Origin: JBGPJO01 sp964348535
Lineage (GTDB): Bacteria > Patescibacteriota > Minisyncoccia > Phycocordibacterales > JAKFXT01
Assembly: GCA_964348535.1 (NCBI GenBank)
Contig: CAYGDB010000004.1
Span: 1 to 31,770 of the forward strand
DNA: 31,770 nt
Direction of reading: 5' to 3'
Below, piece by piece: positions 16,032 through 23,344 of the stretch. The notes beneath the pieces were generated by a model that searched no databases, was not told the DNA's origin, and saw nothing but the letters and a program-made list of their open reading frames with translations. Within the stretch, counting starts at the first letter, position 1. Each line of letters starts with the position of its first letter. The position numbers were made by a program, and so were the translations under genes.

Positions 16032-17150
16032 ATGACGTCAATCAAAAAACTTTCTTTCTTTTTATTTTTTGTAACGATTATTGTTCCTTTATCTTTCACT
16101 TGGTTTTTTGAAACAGGTATTGCCTTAGGAGCAATATGTCCCCCTGGGGCCATAAATTGCGAAACAACTTCAGGTGGAATATTGAATGATACTGGAGGAT
16201 TAGAAAATGTAAGAAATACGGTAATAAACAACGACGGGACAACCTACACAGACATTGAAGGTGATACAGAGAGAGATGTGTATCAAGAATTTGGTGGAAC
16301 ATGCCCAAGTGGCACATATTGCTTGCTTGCCCCTTTGCCAGGCATTGAAACCGTCCCAAGAAATCAAGGTTTCGCCGACTACGCTCAAATAATCATAAAT
16401 CTAATTATAGGTTTCTCGGCCCTTCTTGCCGTCCTTATGTTTATGATTGGCGGATTTACATATATGACTGGCGATTCAATAGGCAGCAAATCTGAAGGGA
16501 GGGGTATAATGACTAACGCCATATTCGGTTTTGTTCTTCTTCTCGCTTCTTATATTATTTTACAAACAATAAACCCCGAACTTCTAAAATTGGATTTGAA
16601 TGTTCAACAAGTGATTGTCCCCGCAGACGATGGCGGTGAAACTGGAGATGGGGGTGGTAGTGGCGGCACTCAAACGGCTTCGCAAGCTGCAAATAATGCG
16701 CTCGCCAAACAAATGTTTGGAGAAGCCTTTTCCGTGAACAAGGGGGGTTGTATTAATGAAGCTCAAACTAATTGCACATCATTAGATGTAAGAGATGGAA
16801 CAAGGAATGGAATTATTAACCTCCAGAATAGATGCAGTTCTGGAAACGTCTCTTGCGATCTTATAATAAGCGGAGGGGCAGAAGGTGGGCATGAATCAGG
16901 AACATACTCCCATAAAAACGGATATAAGATGGACATATCATATCGAAGTCCTGGCGCCCAAAAATTTAGAGAATTTCTTGGTAACCAAAGTGTAACAAAT
17001 GAAGACACCTTTATACAAGAAACTGGAAGCAGTATGAAACCAAATACAAATTACATTTTTCAGAATAATGGCTACGCCTACATTGTCAGACTTGAAGAAG
17101 GTAACGGGCAAGACCACTGGGACATAGCGGTAGTTAGCACGCCAAGATAA
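16032..17150 (+). CDS. VirB2/TrbC-like pilin fused to an M15-like peptidase domain
   Basis: A 372-residue protein: signal peptide (about 5-34), cysteine-containing spacer, then two membrane helices typical of VirB2/TrbC pilins (about 118-142 and 160-180: IIINLIIGFSALLAVLMFMI, NAIFGFVLLLASYII). A Gly-rich linker (198-214) leads to a C-terminal domain from about 225. That domain has SGGAEGGHESGTYSHKNGYK followed by MDI; H294, G297 and D301 fit the SxHxxGxxxD zinc motif of M15 (VanY/VanX-like) peptidases, and H362 in QDHWDI is the candidate third ligand. This would couple a pilus subunit to local murein cutting. The third-ligand motif is HWD rather than the usual WH, so activity is not assured. 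Confidence 0.75.
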   Translation: MTSIKKLSFFLFFVTIIVPLSFTWFFETGIALGAICPPGAINCETTSGGILNDTGGLENVRNTVINNDGTTYTDIEGDTERDVYQEFGGTCPSGTYCLLAPLPGIETVPRNQGFADYAQIIINLIIGFSALLAVLMFMIGGFTYMTGDSIGSKSEGRGIMTNAIFGFVLLLASYIILQTINPELLKLDLNVQQVIVPADDGGETGDGGGSGGTQTASQAANNALAKQMFGEAFSVNKGGCINEAQTNCTSLDVRDGTRNGIINLQNRCSSGNVSCDLIISGGAEGGHESGTYSHKNGYKMDISYRSPGAQKFREFLGNQSVTNEDTFIQETGSSMKPNTNYIFQNNGYAYIVRLEEGNGQDHWDIAVVSTPR

Positions 17151-17172
17151 CAAACAAAATACAAAATTAAAA

Positions 17173-18417
17173 ATGTCCAAGAAAACCGCCATAATAATAA
17201 CTCTCGCCGCTACCATCTTGGCTGTGGTGGGGCTTGTGGCCTGGTATCTTTTTCTGTCTCCTCAAAACAACCTAGGCGGGGAAAGCGGTATCAATAAATT
17301 AATCTCAACTTTTTTCCCAGCTGGAGAACAGACAGTAGATAATAGACAAGAGACAATAGACAAGACCGCAGAAACCGACAAAGAGAAAATAGACCCGAAC
17401 GAAGGACAGCCGGCGCCCGCGATAAGAGAGATTTCTCCTAATCCCGTGGCTGGATTTGTTATTGTTGAAGATAAAAAAAGTAGCACCACCGTCCGCTATA
17501 TGGAATCTGAAACCGGACACATCTACTCCGCTTTACTTGCCACCATTTCTAAAAAACGCCTAACAAACACCACCATTCCTAAAGTAAGAGAAGCGATTTT
17601 CCTTCCGAACGGAGAGAAACTTATCGCCAGATATTTGGATGAAGACAACGTCAGCATTAAAAGTTTTGCCGGAACAATAAATCTTCCCAAAACGGAAGCG
17701 GGTCTTTTCATTGAAGGCGAGCTTCAGGGAGAGTTTTTAGTGGATGACATAGTTGACATTACGGCAACAAACGCCGAGAAAATATTTTATACTATTGTTG
17801 AAAACGGTGGGGCGGCGGGAATCATCGCAAATTCAAACGGTTCAAAACCGGCCCGAGTATTTTCTTCTCCAATACGCGAATGGTTGCCGCAGTGGGCTGG
17901 AGATAATTTATACCTCGCCACCAAAGCATCCTCAAACGCTCCCGGCCATCTATTTAAGATTAATACTTCAAACGGTTCTCAAACAAAAATTATCGGGAGT
18001 ATTTTTGGCATGACCACTAATGTAAACCCTAAAAATACCGACATCATATACAGCGACGGCTCTTTAAAACTGAAATCATATAATTTAAAAACCAAAAAAA
18101 TATCCGAGCTGGCTCTTCAAACTTTGGCTGAGAAATGCGCATGGGAGGATTCCTCGGATGTGGTGATATATTGTGGTATTCCTAACAACATGGAATCGGG
18201 AGAGCATCCTGACGACTGGTATAAAGGACTTGTGGGTTTCAAAGACGATCTTTGGCGGATGAATTTAACAACCGGAGAGATTACGTTTATAGCCCAATTT
18301 GATAAGGTGTCTGACAAACCCATTGATATTATAAATCCGAAAGTAAGCAAAGACGGCAATTATCTTGTTTTCACGAACAAAAACGATTTATCGCTTTGGA
18401 GCGTAAGGGTTAGATAA
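17173..18417 (+). CDS. Membrane-anchored beta-propeller-like protein, last gene of the secretion operon
   Basis: A 414-residue protein: N-terminal membrane anchor (about 5-28, TAIIITLAATILAVVGLVAW), a charged linker, then an all-beta extracytoplasmic part with repeated blades (VREAIFLPNGEKLIARYLDE; REWLPQWAGDNLYLATK; VNPKNTDIIYSDGSLKL; PKVSKDGNYLVFTNKN). The pattern resembles TolB/WD40-like propellers. The linker DNA at 17330-17366 consists of the AGACAATAGAC repeat word and codes for TVDNRQETIDK. No catalytic residues recognised; it probably serves protein contacts in the envelope. It ends convergently with jag. Confidence 0.75.
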   Translation: MSKKTAIIITLAATILAVVGLVAWYLFLSPQNNLGGESGINKLISTFFPAGEQTVDNRQETIDKTAETDKEKIDPNEGQPAPAIREISPNPVAGFVIVEDKKSSTTVRYMESETGHIYSALLATISKKRLTNTTIPKVREAIFLPNGEKLIARYLDEDNVSIKSFAGTINLPKTEAGLFIEGELQGEFLVDDIVDITATNAEKIFYTIVENGGAAGIIANSNGSKPARVFSSPIREWLPQWAGDNLYLATKASSNAPGHLFKINTSNGSQTKIIGSIFGMTTNVNPKNTDIIYSDGSLKLKSYNLKTKKISELALQTLAEKCAWEDSSDVVIYCGIPNNMESGEHPDDWYKGLVGFKDDLWRMNLTTGEITFIAQFDKVSDKPIDIINPKVSKDGNYLVFTNKNDLSLWSVRVR

Positions 18418-18423
18418 GAATCT

Positions 18424-18492
18424 GAATTACGAAGTATGAATTATGGTATGAAATTTTTTAACCTTACTCATAATTCTTAATTCATGCTTCAT
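18424..18492. repeat. GAATTATGAA-word inverted repeat between convergent genes
   Basis: Left words at 18424-18445 and inverted words at 18469-18492 are the same family as the arms of IVS-like element 2. The inner GAATTATG (18438-18445) and CATAATTC (18469-18476) pair exactly around a 23-base loop with a T-run. The right words include the jag stop codon. It may act as a bidirectional terminator for the propeller gene and jag. Confidence 0.55.
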
Positions 18493-18950
18493 ATCTGTGG
18501 TTCAACATACTTAATTACCACCCTTCTAAAACGGCCTTCGCCGTATGATTCAGTCTTTATACTCGGATCATTTTCAAATGCAGAGTGAATAACAAGTCTT
18601 TCGTAAGAAGACATCGGGTCCATTTCAACATCATGCTTAAACATTTTTGCCCTCTCGGCAAGCATACGCGCAGCGTCTTTAAGTTTTTCCACCCGAGCTT
18701 CTTTATATCCGTTTACGTCAATTGAAATTTCACGACCAATTCCTTCAGCAAATTTTGTCTCCACAATTCGGCGCAAAAGATACGTAAGAGCGTCTAGAGT
18801 TTCACCTTCTCTGCCTATAAGAAGAGCCGAGTCTGGAGATTGTATGAAAAAAGTAAAGCCTTTAAACGAGGGTTTTGTTTCTATTGAAGAAATCTCCACA
18901 TTCAAAGATTTTAAAATACTCTCAAGCTCTTTTATTATTTCATCTTTCAT
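18489..18950 (-). CDS. jag: Jag/KhpB-type RNA-binding protein (KH-R3H)
   Basis: A 153-residue protein. A KH type II domain covers about 35-85 (LLIGREGETLDALTYLLRRI contains the GxxG-type loop), and an R3H domain covers about 90-150 (ending ERLVIHSAFENDPSIKTESY and GEGRFRRVVIKYV). The N-terminal Jag_N domain of Firmicutes KhpB/EloR is absent. The start overlaps the yidC stop by four bases. The rpmH-rnpA-yidC-jag order is the usual one beside the origin. Family members bind mRNAs and affect cell elongation. Confidence 0.9.
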   Translation of the reverse strand: MKDEIIKELESILKSLNVEISSIETKPSFKGFTFFIQSPDSALLIGREGETLDALTYLLRRIVETKFAEGIGREISIDVNGYKEARVEKLKDAARMLAERAKMFKHDVEMDPMSSYERLVIHSAFENDPSIKTESYGEGRFRRVVIKYVEPQI

Positions 18951-19729
18951 ACTTTTGTTTTTATTACCTTTCTGTCACCAAAAATATCTTTAAAACTATT
19001 CGGCTTTCTGGTGATTATTTCCTGCAAAATTGAAAATAAGTTGGATGTTGTCCAGTAGAGAGCTATGGCGGCGGTAAGAGTGTGGGCAAAGAAAGCGACA
19101 AAAATCGGAAATACATACTTCATTTGAAAATTCATGCTTTTTTGAAAATCAGCCTGAAACGAAGGTTTTTCATCCTTACTAATGACCGGTGGGTTCTTCC
19201 CGTTTGTGAGGTTAAGGTAAACGCTAGCCTGTAGGAATTGGGTAACACCGGCAATAATTGCTATAGGCCAGTTTTTGTCAGTAATATCAAACAAGCCAAA
19301 AAAGGCGGTACTTGTAAATTCCGGTATCCTTATAAAGGAATATAAAATATCGGCTTTAACGGCAGGCAATCCAGAACTGGTAAAAATATAGTAAAGAGCA
19401 AGAATGACTGGCAATTGAAGGAGTAGAGGCAGAATCGGAGCAAACATGCTTACTTTTTTATCACGATAGAGTTCTAGGGTTTTTCGCGCTCTTTCCTCCC
19501 GATTGTCCTTGTATTTTTTAGTTATAGCCTCAAGCTCCGGCTGTATTTCTTTTATTTTTATTTGAGAAAGAATGGCTTTTTTTGAAGAAGGGTAGAGGAG
19601 AAGTCGGACAATAATGGTAATAGCTATAACCGCAAGCCCTATATTATGCCCTGGCATAACACCAATAAGAAAAACAAGGCCATTATATAGTGGCTCATAA
19701 ATCACCGCATGAAAAAAACTTGAAATCAT
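18947..19729 (-). CDS. yidC: YidC/OxaI membrane protein insertase
   Basis: A 260-residue short-type YidC without the large periplasmic domain. It shows about five membrane segments and the conserved Arg of the hydrophilic groove in the first conserved helix (IAITIIVRLLLYP, near residue 42). A cytoplasmic helical hairpin follows (QPELEAITKKYKDNREERAR), then LPLLLQLPVILALYYIF and the C-terminal IALYWTTSNLFSILQ. It inserts small membrane proteins with or without SecYEG. The 66-base gap to rnpA holds nothing recognisable. Confidence 0.95.
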   Translation of the reverse strand: MISSFFHAVIYEPLYNGLVFLIGVMPGHNIGLAVIAITIIVRLLLYPSSKKAILSQIKIKEIQPELEAITKKYKDNREERARKTLELYRDKKVSMFAPILPLLLQLPVILALYYIFTSSGLPAVKADILYSFIRIPEFTSTAFFGLFDITDKNWPIAIIAGVTQFLQASVYLNLTNGKNPPVISKDEKPSFQADFQKSMNFQMKYVFPIFVAFFAHTLTAAIALYWTTSNLFSILQEIITRKPNSFKDIFGDRKVIKTKV

Positions 19730-19795
19730 TAGACCATTCTATCTGTTTAGAAGATTCGCATCAACTATACAAATTATGAATCGATAACTCCGATT

Positions 19796-20134
19796 TTAGC
19801 TCAATATCTTGGCTTTTTTAAGAAAATTCTCAATTTCTTGCCTTAATAATAAATTATCCGAGACTATACCCTCTTTTTTAAGGAAAAAAATACCATAAAA
19901 TCCTGGACTTACTCTGGGATAGATTTCTGAAAGAATCCTATAGAACCGGCGTCTGATTTGATTGCGCTTAACAGCTGTCGGGCATATTTTTTTCGAAATA
20001 ACACAAGCAAAGCGTGTTTCGCCCGCAAGCTTTCCAAATTTAAAAGAAAAAAGACCGAAGTCGAGATGACGAGCTTTACTTAAAAACTTTCTTTCAAAGA
20101 AGGCCTTGGATAAACGCCTTTTGCTTTGAAGCAT
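19796..20134 (-). CDS. rnpA: Ribonuclease P protein component
   Basis: A 112-residue basic protein with the RNR signature AVKRNQIRRRFYRIL (about 54-68) and the usual opening (LQSKRRLSKAFFERKF). It binds RNase P RNA in tRNA 5' maturation. It starts three bases after the rpmH stop (TAA-TCC-ATG). The RNase P RNA gene is not in this window. Confidence 0.95.
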   Translation of the reverse strand: MLQSKRRLSKAFFERKFLSKARHLDFGLFSFKFGKLAGETRFACVISKKICPTAVKRNQIRRRFYRILSEIYPRVSPGFYGIFFLKKEGIVSDNLLLRQEIENFLKKAKILS

Positions 20135-20137
20135 GGA

Positions 20138-20272
20138 TTATACTGATAGTTTAGAACGTTTTTTTGAACGACGACGAGATATCACTCTACGACCGGTAGG
20201 GTTCTCCATTCTGGAAAGGAAGCCGTGTTTTCTGGCTCTTTTTCTTTTTTTAGGTTGATAGGTTTGAGACAT
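20138..20272 (-). CDS. rpmH: 50S ribosomal protein L34
   Basis: A 44-residue protein read on the minus strand: MSQTYQPKKRKRARKHGFLS, then RMENPTGRRVISRRRSKKRS and KLSV. It matches L34 (usual length 44-47) over its whole length, including KKRKRARKHGFLSRM and GRRVISRRR. It is the first gene of the rpmH-rnpA-yidC-jag operon and diverges from dnaA. No Shine-Dalgarno is seen ahead of the ATG. Confidence 0.97.
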   Translation of the reverse strand: MSQTYQPKKRKRARKHGFLSRMENPTGRRVISRRRSKKRSKLSV

Positions 20273-20423
20273 AAAGAGAGTTTACACTCAAAATTCACAA
20301 ATAGCAAATTTAGTTGCCTATATTTACTTTCCACATACTGTAAACAGCTTATCACCACAAATATCTGTTTTGTTAAGTTTGTGTTTCTAAAACAAGGTCT
20401 ATAATTGTCTCTACAATAAATTT
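20273..20423 (+). promoter_or_regulatory. rpmH-dnaA divergent control region, possible part of oriC
   Basis: A 151-base AT-rich gap. The consensus TATAAT (20400-20405) is the likely dnaA -10, 18 bases before the ATG. Nearby degenerate DnaA-box-like strings (CTTTCCACA about 20328, CTTATCACCACA about 20348) are two or more mismatches from TTATCCACA. No strong cluster of boxes is visible. Confidence 0.45.
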
Positions 20424-21767
20424 ATGTCTGACACTAAACAACTTTGGGACAGCGCTCTTGTTGAGATGGAGTTATTTCTTCCTAAAGCCACTTTCAGCAC
20501 GTGGTTTAAAGACACTTTTATTATAAAAAACGAAGACGGTGTGGTTTTTATATCCGTCCCTAACCAATTTGCAAAAGAATGGCTTTTTAATAAGTATCAC
20601 AAGATGATAATGAAGTCTCTTCGTTCAATATCAGAAAATATTCGTTCAATTGAATATATCGTAACAAAAGAAGCCCCTAAGAAGGACTTGGATACTAAAA
20701 AAAACCATCAACAAGCTGATCAGAAATTACCCCTTTCAGATTTTTATATCAACAAAGAAGATAATCTAAATCCAAGATACACATTCGACTCTTTTGTTGT
20801 CGGAGCTTTTAATGAACTAGCCCATGCGGCAGCGCAGGCAATTATTAAAAAACCTGGGATTACTTATAATCCTCTTTTTATTTACGGTGATACCGGCCAC
20901 GGAAAAACCCACCTGATTCAATCGCTGGGAAATTATTTTAAAAATAATCTTGGTCGCAAAGTTTACTACACAACATCTGAAAAGTTCACCATTGAGTGTG
21001 TAAACTCAATCAGAGAAAATAAGATGAATAACTTTAAAGAGAAGTACAGAAATAACGACGTGTTTATAATGGACGACATTCAGTTTTTATCAAAAAAAGA
21101 AAAAACTCAGGAGGAACTTTTTCATTTGTTTAACACCTTATATGATAATAACAAGCAAATAATATTTTCCTCCGATAAACATCCTCAATACATTCAAAAT
21201 ATGGAGGAAAGGTTAAAAAGTCGTTTTGTGGCCGGAATGATTGTTGATATTCCGGCCCCTGATCATGAATCACAACTGGCTATTCTTAAAACAAAAGCTT
21301 CATTTAATGGCCTTATCCTAAACAACGAAATATTCGATTATATAACAAGCGTTGCTGGTGGAAACATAAGAGAACTTGAAGGAGCTTTAAATGTCGTTAT
21401 TCTCCAAACGGAAATGAGTGGTAGGGAATTATCACTTACGGAAATAAGAAATTTAATCAAAGAAAGTATAAAACCAAAAAAGGCTGTTTCTACAAAAGAT
21501 ATTATAAAATCAATCGCTGAATTTTATGATGTTGATGAAGGTAGTATTATTGAAAAAACAAGAAAAAAGGAAATAGTTAAGCCGAGGCAGATTATTATGT
21601 ATATTTTAAGAGAAGATTTTAAAATATCATACCCAACCATAGGAGAAAAACTTGGGGGAAGAGACCACACTACTGTAATTCACTCTTGTGAAAAAATCAA
21701 AAAAGATTTAAAAGAAGATGTAATATTGAGTCAAGAAATACAGCAAATTAGAAATATTTTAAAGTAG
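20424..21767 (+). CDS. dnaA: Chromosomal replication initiator DnaA
   Basis: A 447-residue protein with the four DnaA domains. Domain I (LWDSALVEMELFLPKATFST) is followed by a short linker (80-115). The AAA+ domain has Walker A GDTGHGKT (155-162), Walker B VFIMDDIQFL and the sensor II/arginine region. Domain IV has the DNA-binding signature GGRDHTTVIHSCEKI near the C-terminus. The Walker A has His where Leu or Val is more common. It binds DnaA boxes and opens oriC. No Shine-Dalgarno; the leader is short. Confidence 0.97.
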   Translation: MSDTKQLWDSALVEMELFLPKATFSTWFKDTFIIKNEDGVVFISVPNQFAKEWLFNKYHKMIMKSLRSISENIRSIEYIVTKEAPKKDLDTKKNHQQADQKLPLSDFYINKEDNLNPRYTFDSFVVGAFNELAHAAAQAIIKKPGITYNPLFIYGDTGHGKTHLIQSLGNYFKNNLGRKVYYTTSEKFTIECVNSIRENKMNNFKEKYRNNDVFIMDDIQFLSKKEKTQEELFHLFNTLYDNNKQIIFSSDKHPQYIQNMEERLKSRFVAGMIVDIPAPDHESQLAILKTKASFNGLILNNEIFDYITSVAGGNIRELEGALNVVILQTEMSGRELSLTEIRNLIKESIKPKKAVSTKDIIKSIAEFYDVDEGSIIEKTRKKEIVKPRQIIMYILREDFKISYPTIGEKLGGRDHTTVIHSCEKIKKDLKEDVILSQEIQQIRNILK

Positions 21768-21970
21768 TGGATAAGTATGAAAAAAATGTTTATTAATCAG
21801 TATCAATTTGTGTAAAACTTATATGAAAAATTAATTAATCAGATATAAACAATTAAAATAACAAATACCCATATAAATAAAAACCTAATATACTATTAAA
21901 AATAAGACTTTTTTAAATTTATGAACATATCAACATACCCAATATTAATAATAAATCTTATATATATAAT
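21768..21970. other. Candidate oriC / DNA-unwinding region between dnaA and dnaN
   Basis: A 203-base gene-free stretch that is extremely AT-rich, clearly more so than its surroundings. A one-mismatch DnaA box (AGTGGATAA) overlaps its left edge (about 21767-21775) and a weaker TGTGTAAAA is near 21811. The dnaA-dnaN gap is a common oriC position. TATAAT abuts the dnaN ATG but is too close to be its -10. Assignment rests on context and composition. Confidence 0.45.
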
Positions 21971-23068
21971 ATGAAGATAGAATGCGTAAAAGACTATCTG
22001 CAGAAATTTGTTTCAAAAGCTGAAAAGATATCCGGTAAAAATCAACCATTACCGATATTATCTTCAATTTTATTTTCAGTTAAAAATAATCAATTAAAAA
22101 TAAAATCAACTAATCTTGATTTAGGTGTTGAGTTTTCTGTTCCTGTTAAAGTCATTGAAGATGGTGATGTTGCCATACCTGCGTCTTTAATTAATAATTA
22201 CTTATCAAATGTTCAAACTAAAAATATTAAAATAGAATCTGAGGGAGGTGTTGTTGTTGTTTCTTCTTCTCAAGGAAGAACAACCTTCAAAACATTAAAT
22301 AGTGATGATTTTCCAATAATTCCTCAAGTGTCAAAAGATGTTATTCTAAACATAAAAAACAAAGATTTTATTTCCGGAATAAAATCAGTTTGGTATGCGG
22401 CTTCCATTTCAAGTATAAAACCTGAACTTTCAAGCGTTTATATATATCCATATGACGGAAAAATTGTTTTTGTAGCCACCGACTCTTTTAGATTGGCAGA
22501 AAAAAAGATATCTTTCAAAGGGGATCAAGAAATCCCTTCAATTTTAATACCATTTAAGAATATTCCTGAAATAGTAAGGTGTGTTGATGGTATAGAGGGA
22601 TTGATTGATGTTGCAATAACTAAAAATCAAATAGCATTTTTTGCTGAAAATTTTTATCTTACTTCTAGGATTGTTGAGGGTGTTTTTCCCGACTATAAGC
22701 AGATTATTCCTAAAAGCTTTACAACCGAGGTGTTTTTAATGAAGGAAGATATTCTAAACGTTCTTCACCTTTCTAATATATTTAGTGATAAATTTAATCA
22801 GATTTCTTTCTCTGCTCATCCTAAGAATAAACTTTTTGAAGTTAGGTCAAAAAATATTGATCTTGGTGAAAGTGTTGAAAAATTGGATGCAGACATATCC
22901 GGAGAAGATATTGATGTTAATTTTAATTATCGTTATATTATTGACGCTTTTCAATCAATTAATTCCGATAATGTTAAGTTTTCTTTCAGTGGAGTCCAAA
23001 AACCCCTTGTTATAAAAGGTGTTTCAGATGAGAGTTTTTTATATCTTGTAATGCCAATGAATAGATAA
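21971..23068 (+). CDS. dnaN: DNA polymerase III sliding clamp (beta subunit)
   Basis: A 365-residue protein with the three-domain beta-clamp layout: opening MKIECVKDYLQKFVSKAEKI, PLPILSSILFSV, central DSFRLAEKKISF, and the C-terminal LVMPMNR ending typical of DnaN. The ring tethers polymerase to DNA and is a hub for repair proteins. It is notably AT-rich in its third codon positions, like the preceding gap. The stop codon is directly followed by the ATG of the next gene. Confidence 0.96.
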   Translation: MKIECVKDYLQKFVSKAEKISGKNQPLPILSSILFSVKNNQLKIKSTNLDLGVEFSVPVKVIEDGDVAIPASLINNYLSNVQTKNIKIESEGGVVVVSSSQGRTTFKTLNSDDFPIIPQVSKDVILNIKNKDFISGIKSVWYAASISSIKPELSSVYIYPYDGKIVFVATDSFRLAEKKISFKGDQEIPSILIPFKNIPEIVRCVDGIEGLIDVAITKNQIAFFAENFYLTSRIVEGVFPDYKQIIPKSFTTEVFLMKEDILNVLHLSNIFSDKFNQISFSAHPKNKLFEVRSKNIDLGESVEKLDADISGEDIDVNFNYRYIIDAFQSINSDNVKFSFSGVQKPLVIKGVSDESFLYLVMPMNR

Positions 23069-23320
23069 ATGGAATTACCGAACATATCTTCTTTTTTAGA
23101 AAAATATAAAAAACTCCCATCCCCAAAAAGAAGTCTCAGGGAGGCGATTGAGGAGTTTTTTGACGCGAAAAAAATGGTAAAAGATGTCTTTTATAAAAAT
23201 GGCATTGTTTATGTGAAAACTCAACCTGTTTTAAAGCAGGAAATATTTTTGAATAAAAAAAAACTTATTTCTTTTTTAAAAGAAAAGAATCTTGGAATAT
23301 TGATTGATGATATTCGTTAA
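23069..23320 (+). CDS. Small DciA/DUF721-like protein
   Basis: An 83-residue protein whose ATG immediately follows the dnaN stop. The N-terminal half is helical (SLREAIEEFFDAKKMVKDVF). The second half, YKNGIVYVKTQPVLKQEIFL followed by NKKKLISFLKEKN and ILIDDIR, has the beta-alpha pattern of the DciA (DUF721) core: a short strand, another strand with a K/N-G turn, a long helix, and a final strand ending in I-R. DciA loads or operates the replicative helicase in bacteria without DnaC, and genes for it sit near dnaA-dnaN-recF in several phyla. Similarity is judged by eye, so the assignment is tentative; the gene itself is well supported by its placement. Confidence 0.6.
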   Translation: MELPNISSFLEKYKKLPSPKRSLREAIEEFFDAKKMVKDVFYKNGIVYVKTQPVLKQEIFLNKKKLISFLKEKNLGILIDDIR

Positions 23321-23344
23321 TGTTTTTTGTTCTCTTCTTGAATC

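Noticed and set aside
21965..21970. TATAAT directly before the dnaN ATG as its promoter
   Set aside because: A -10 box touching the start codon would place transcription start inside the gene.
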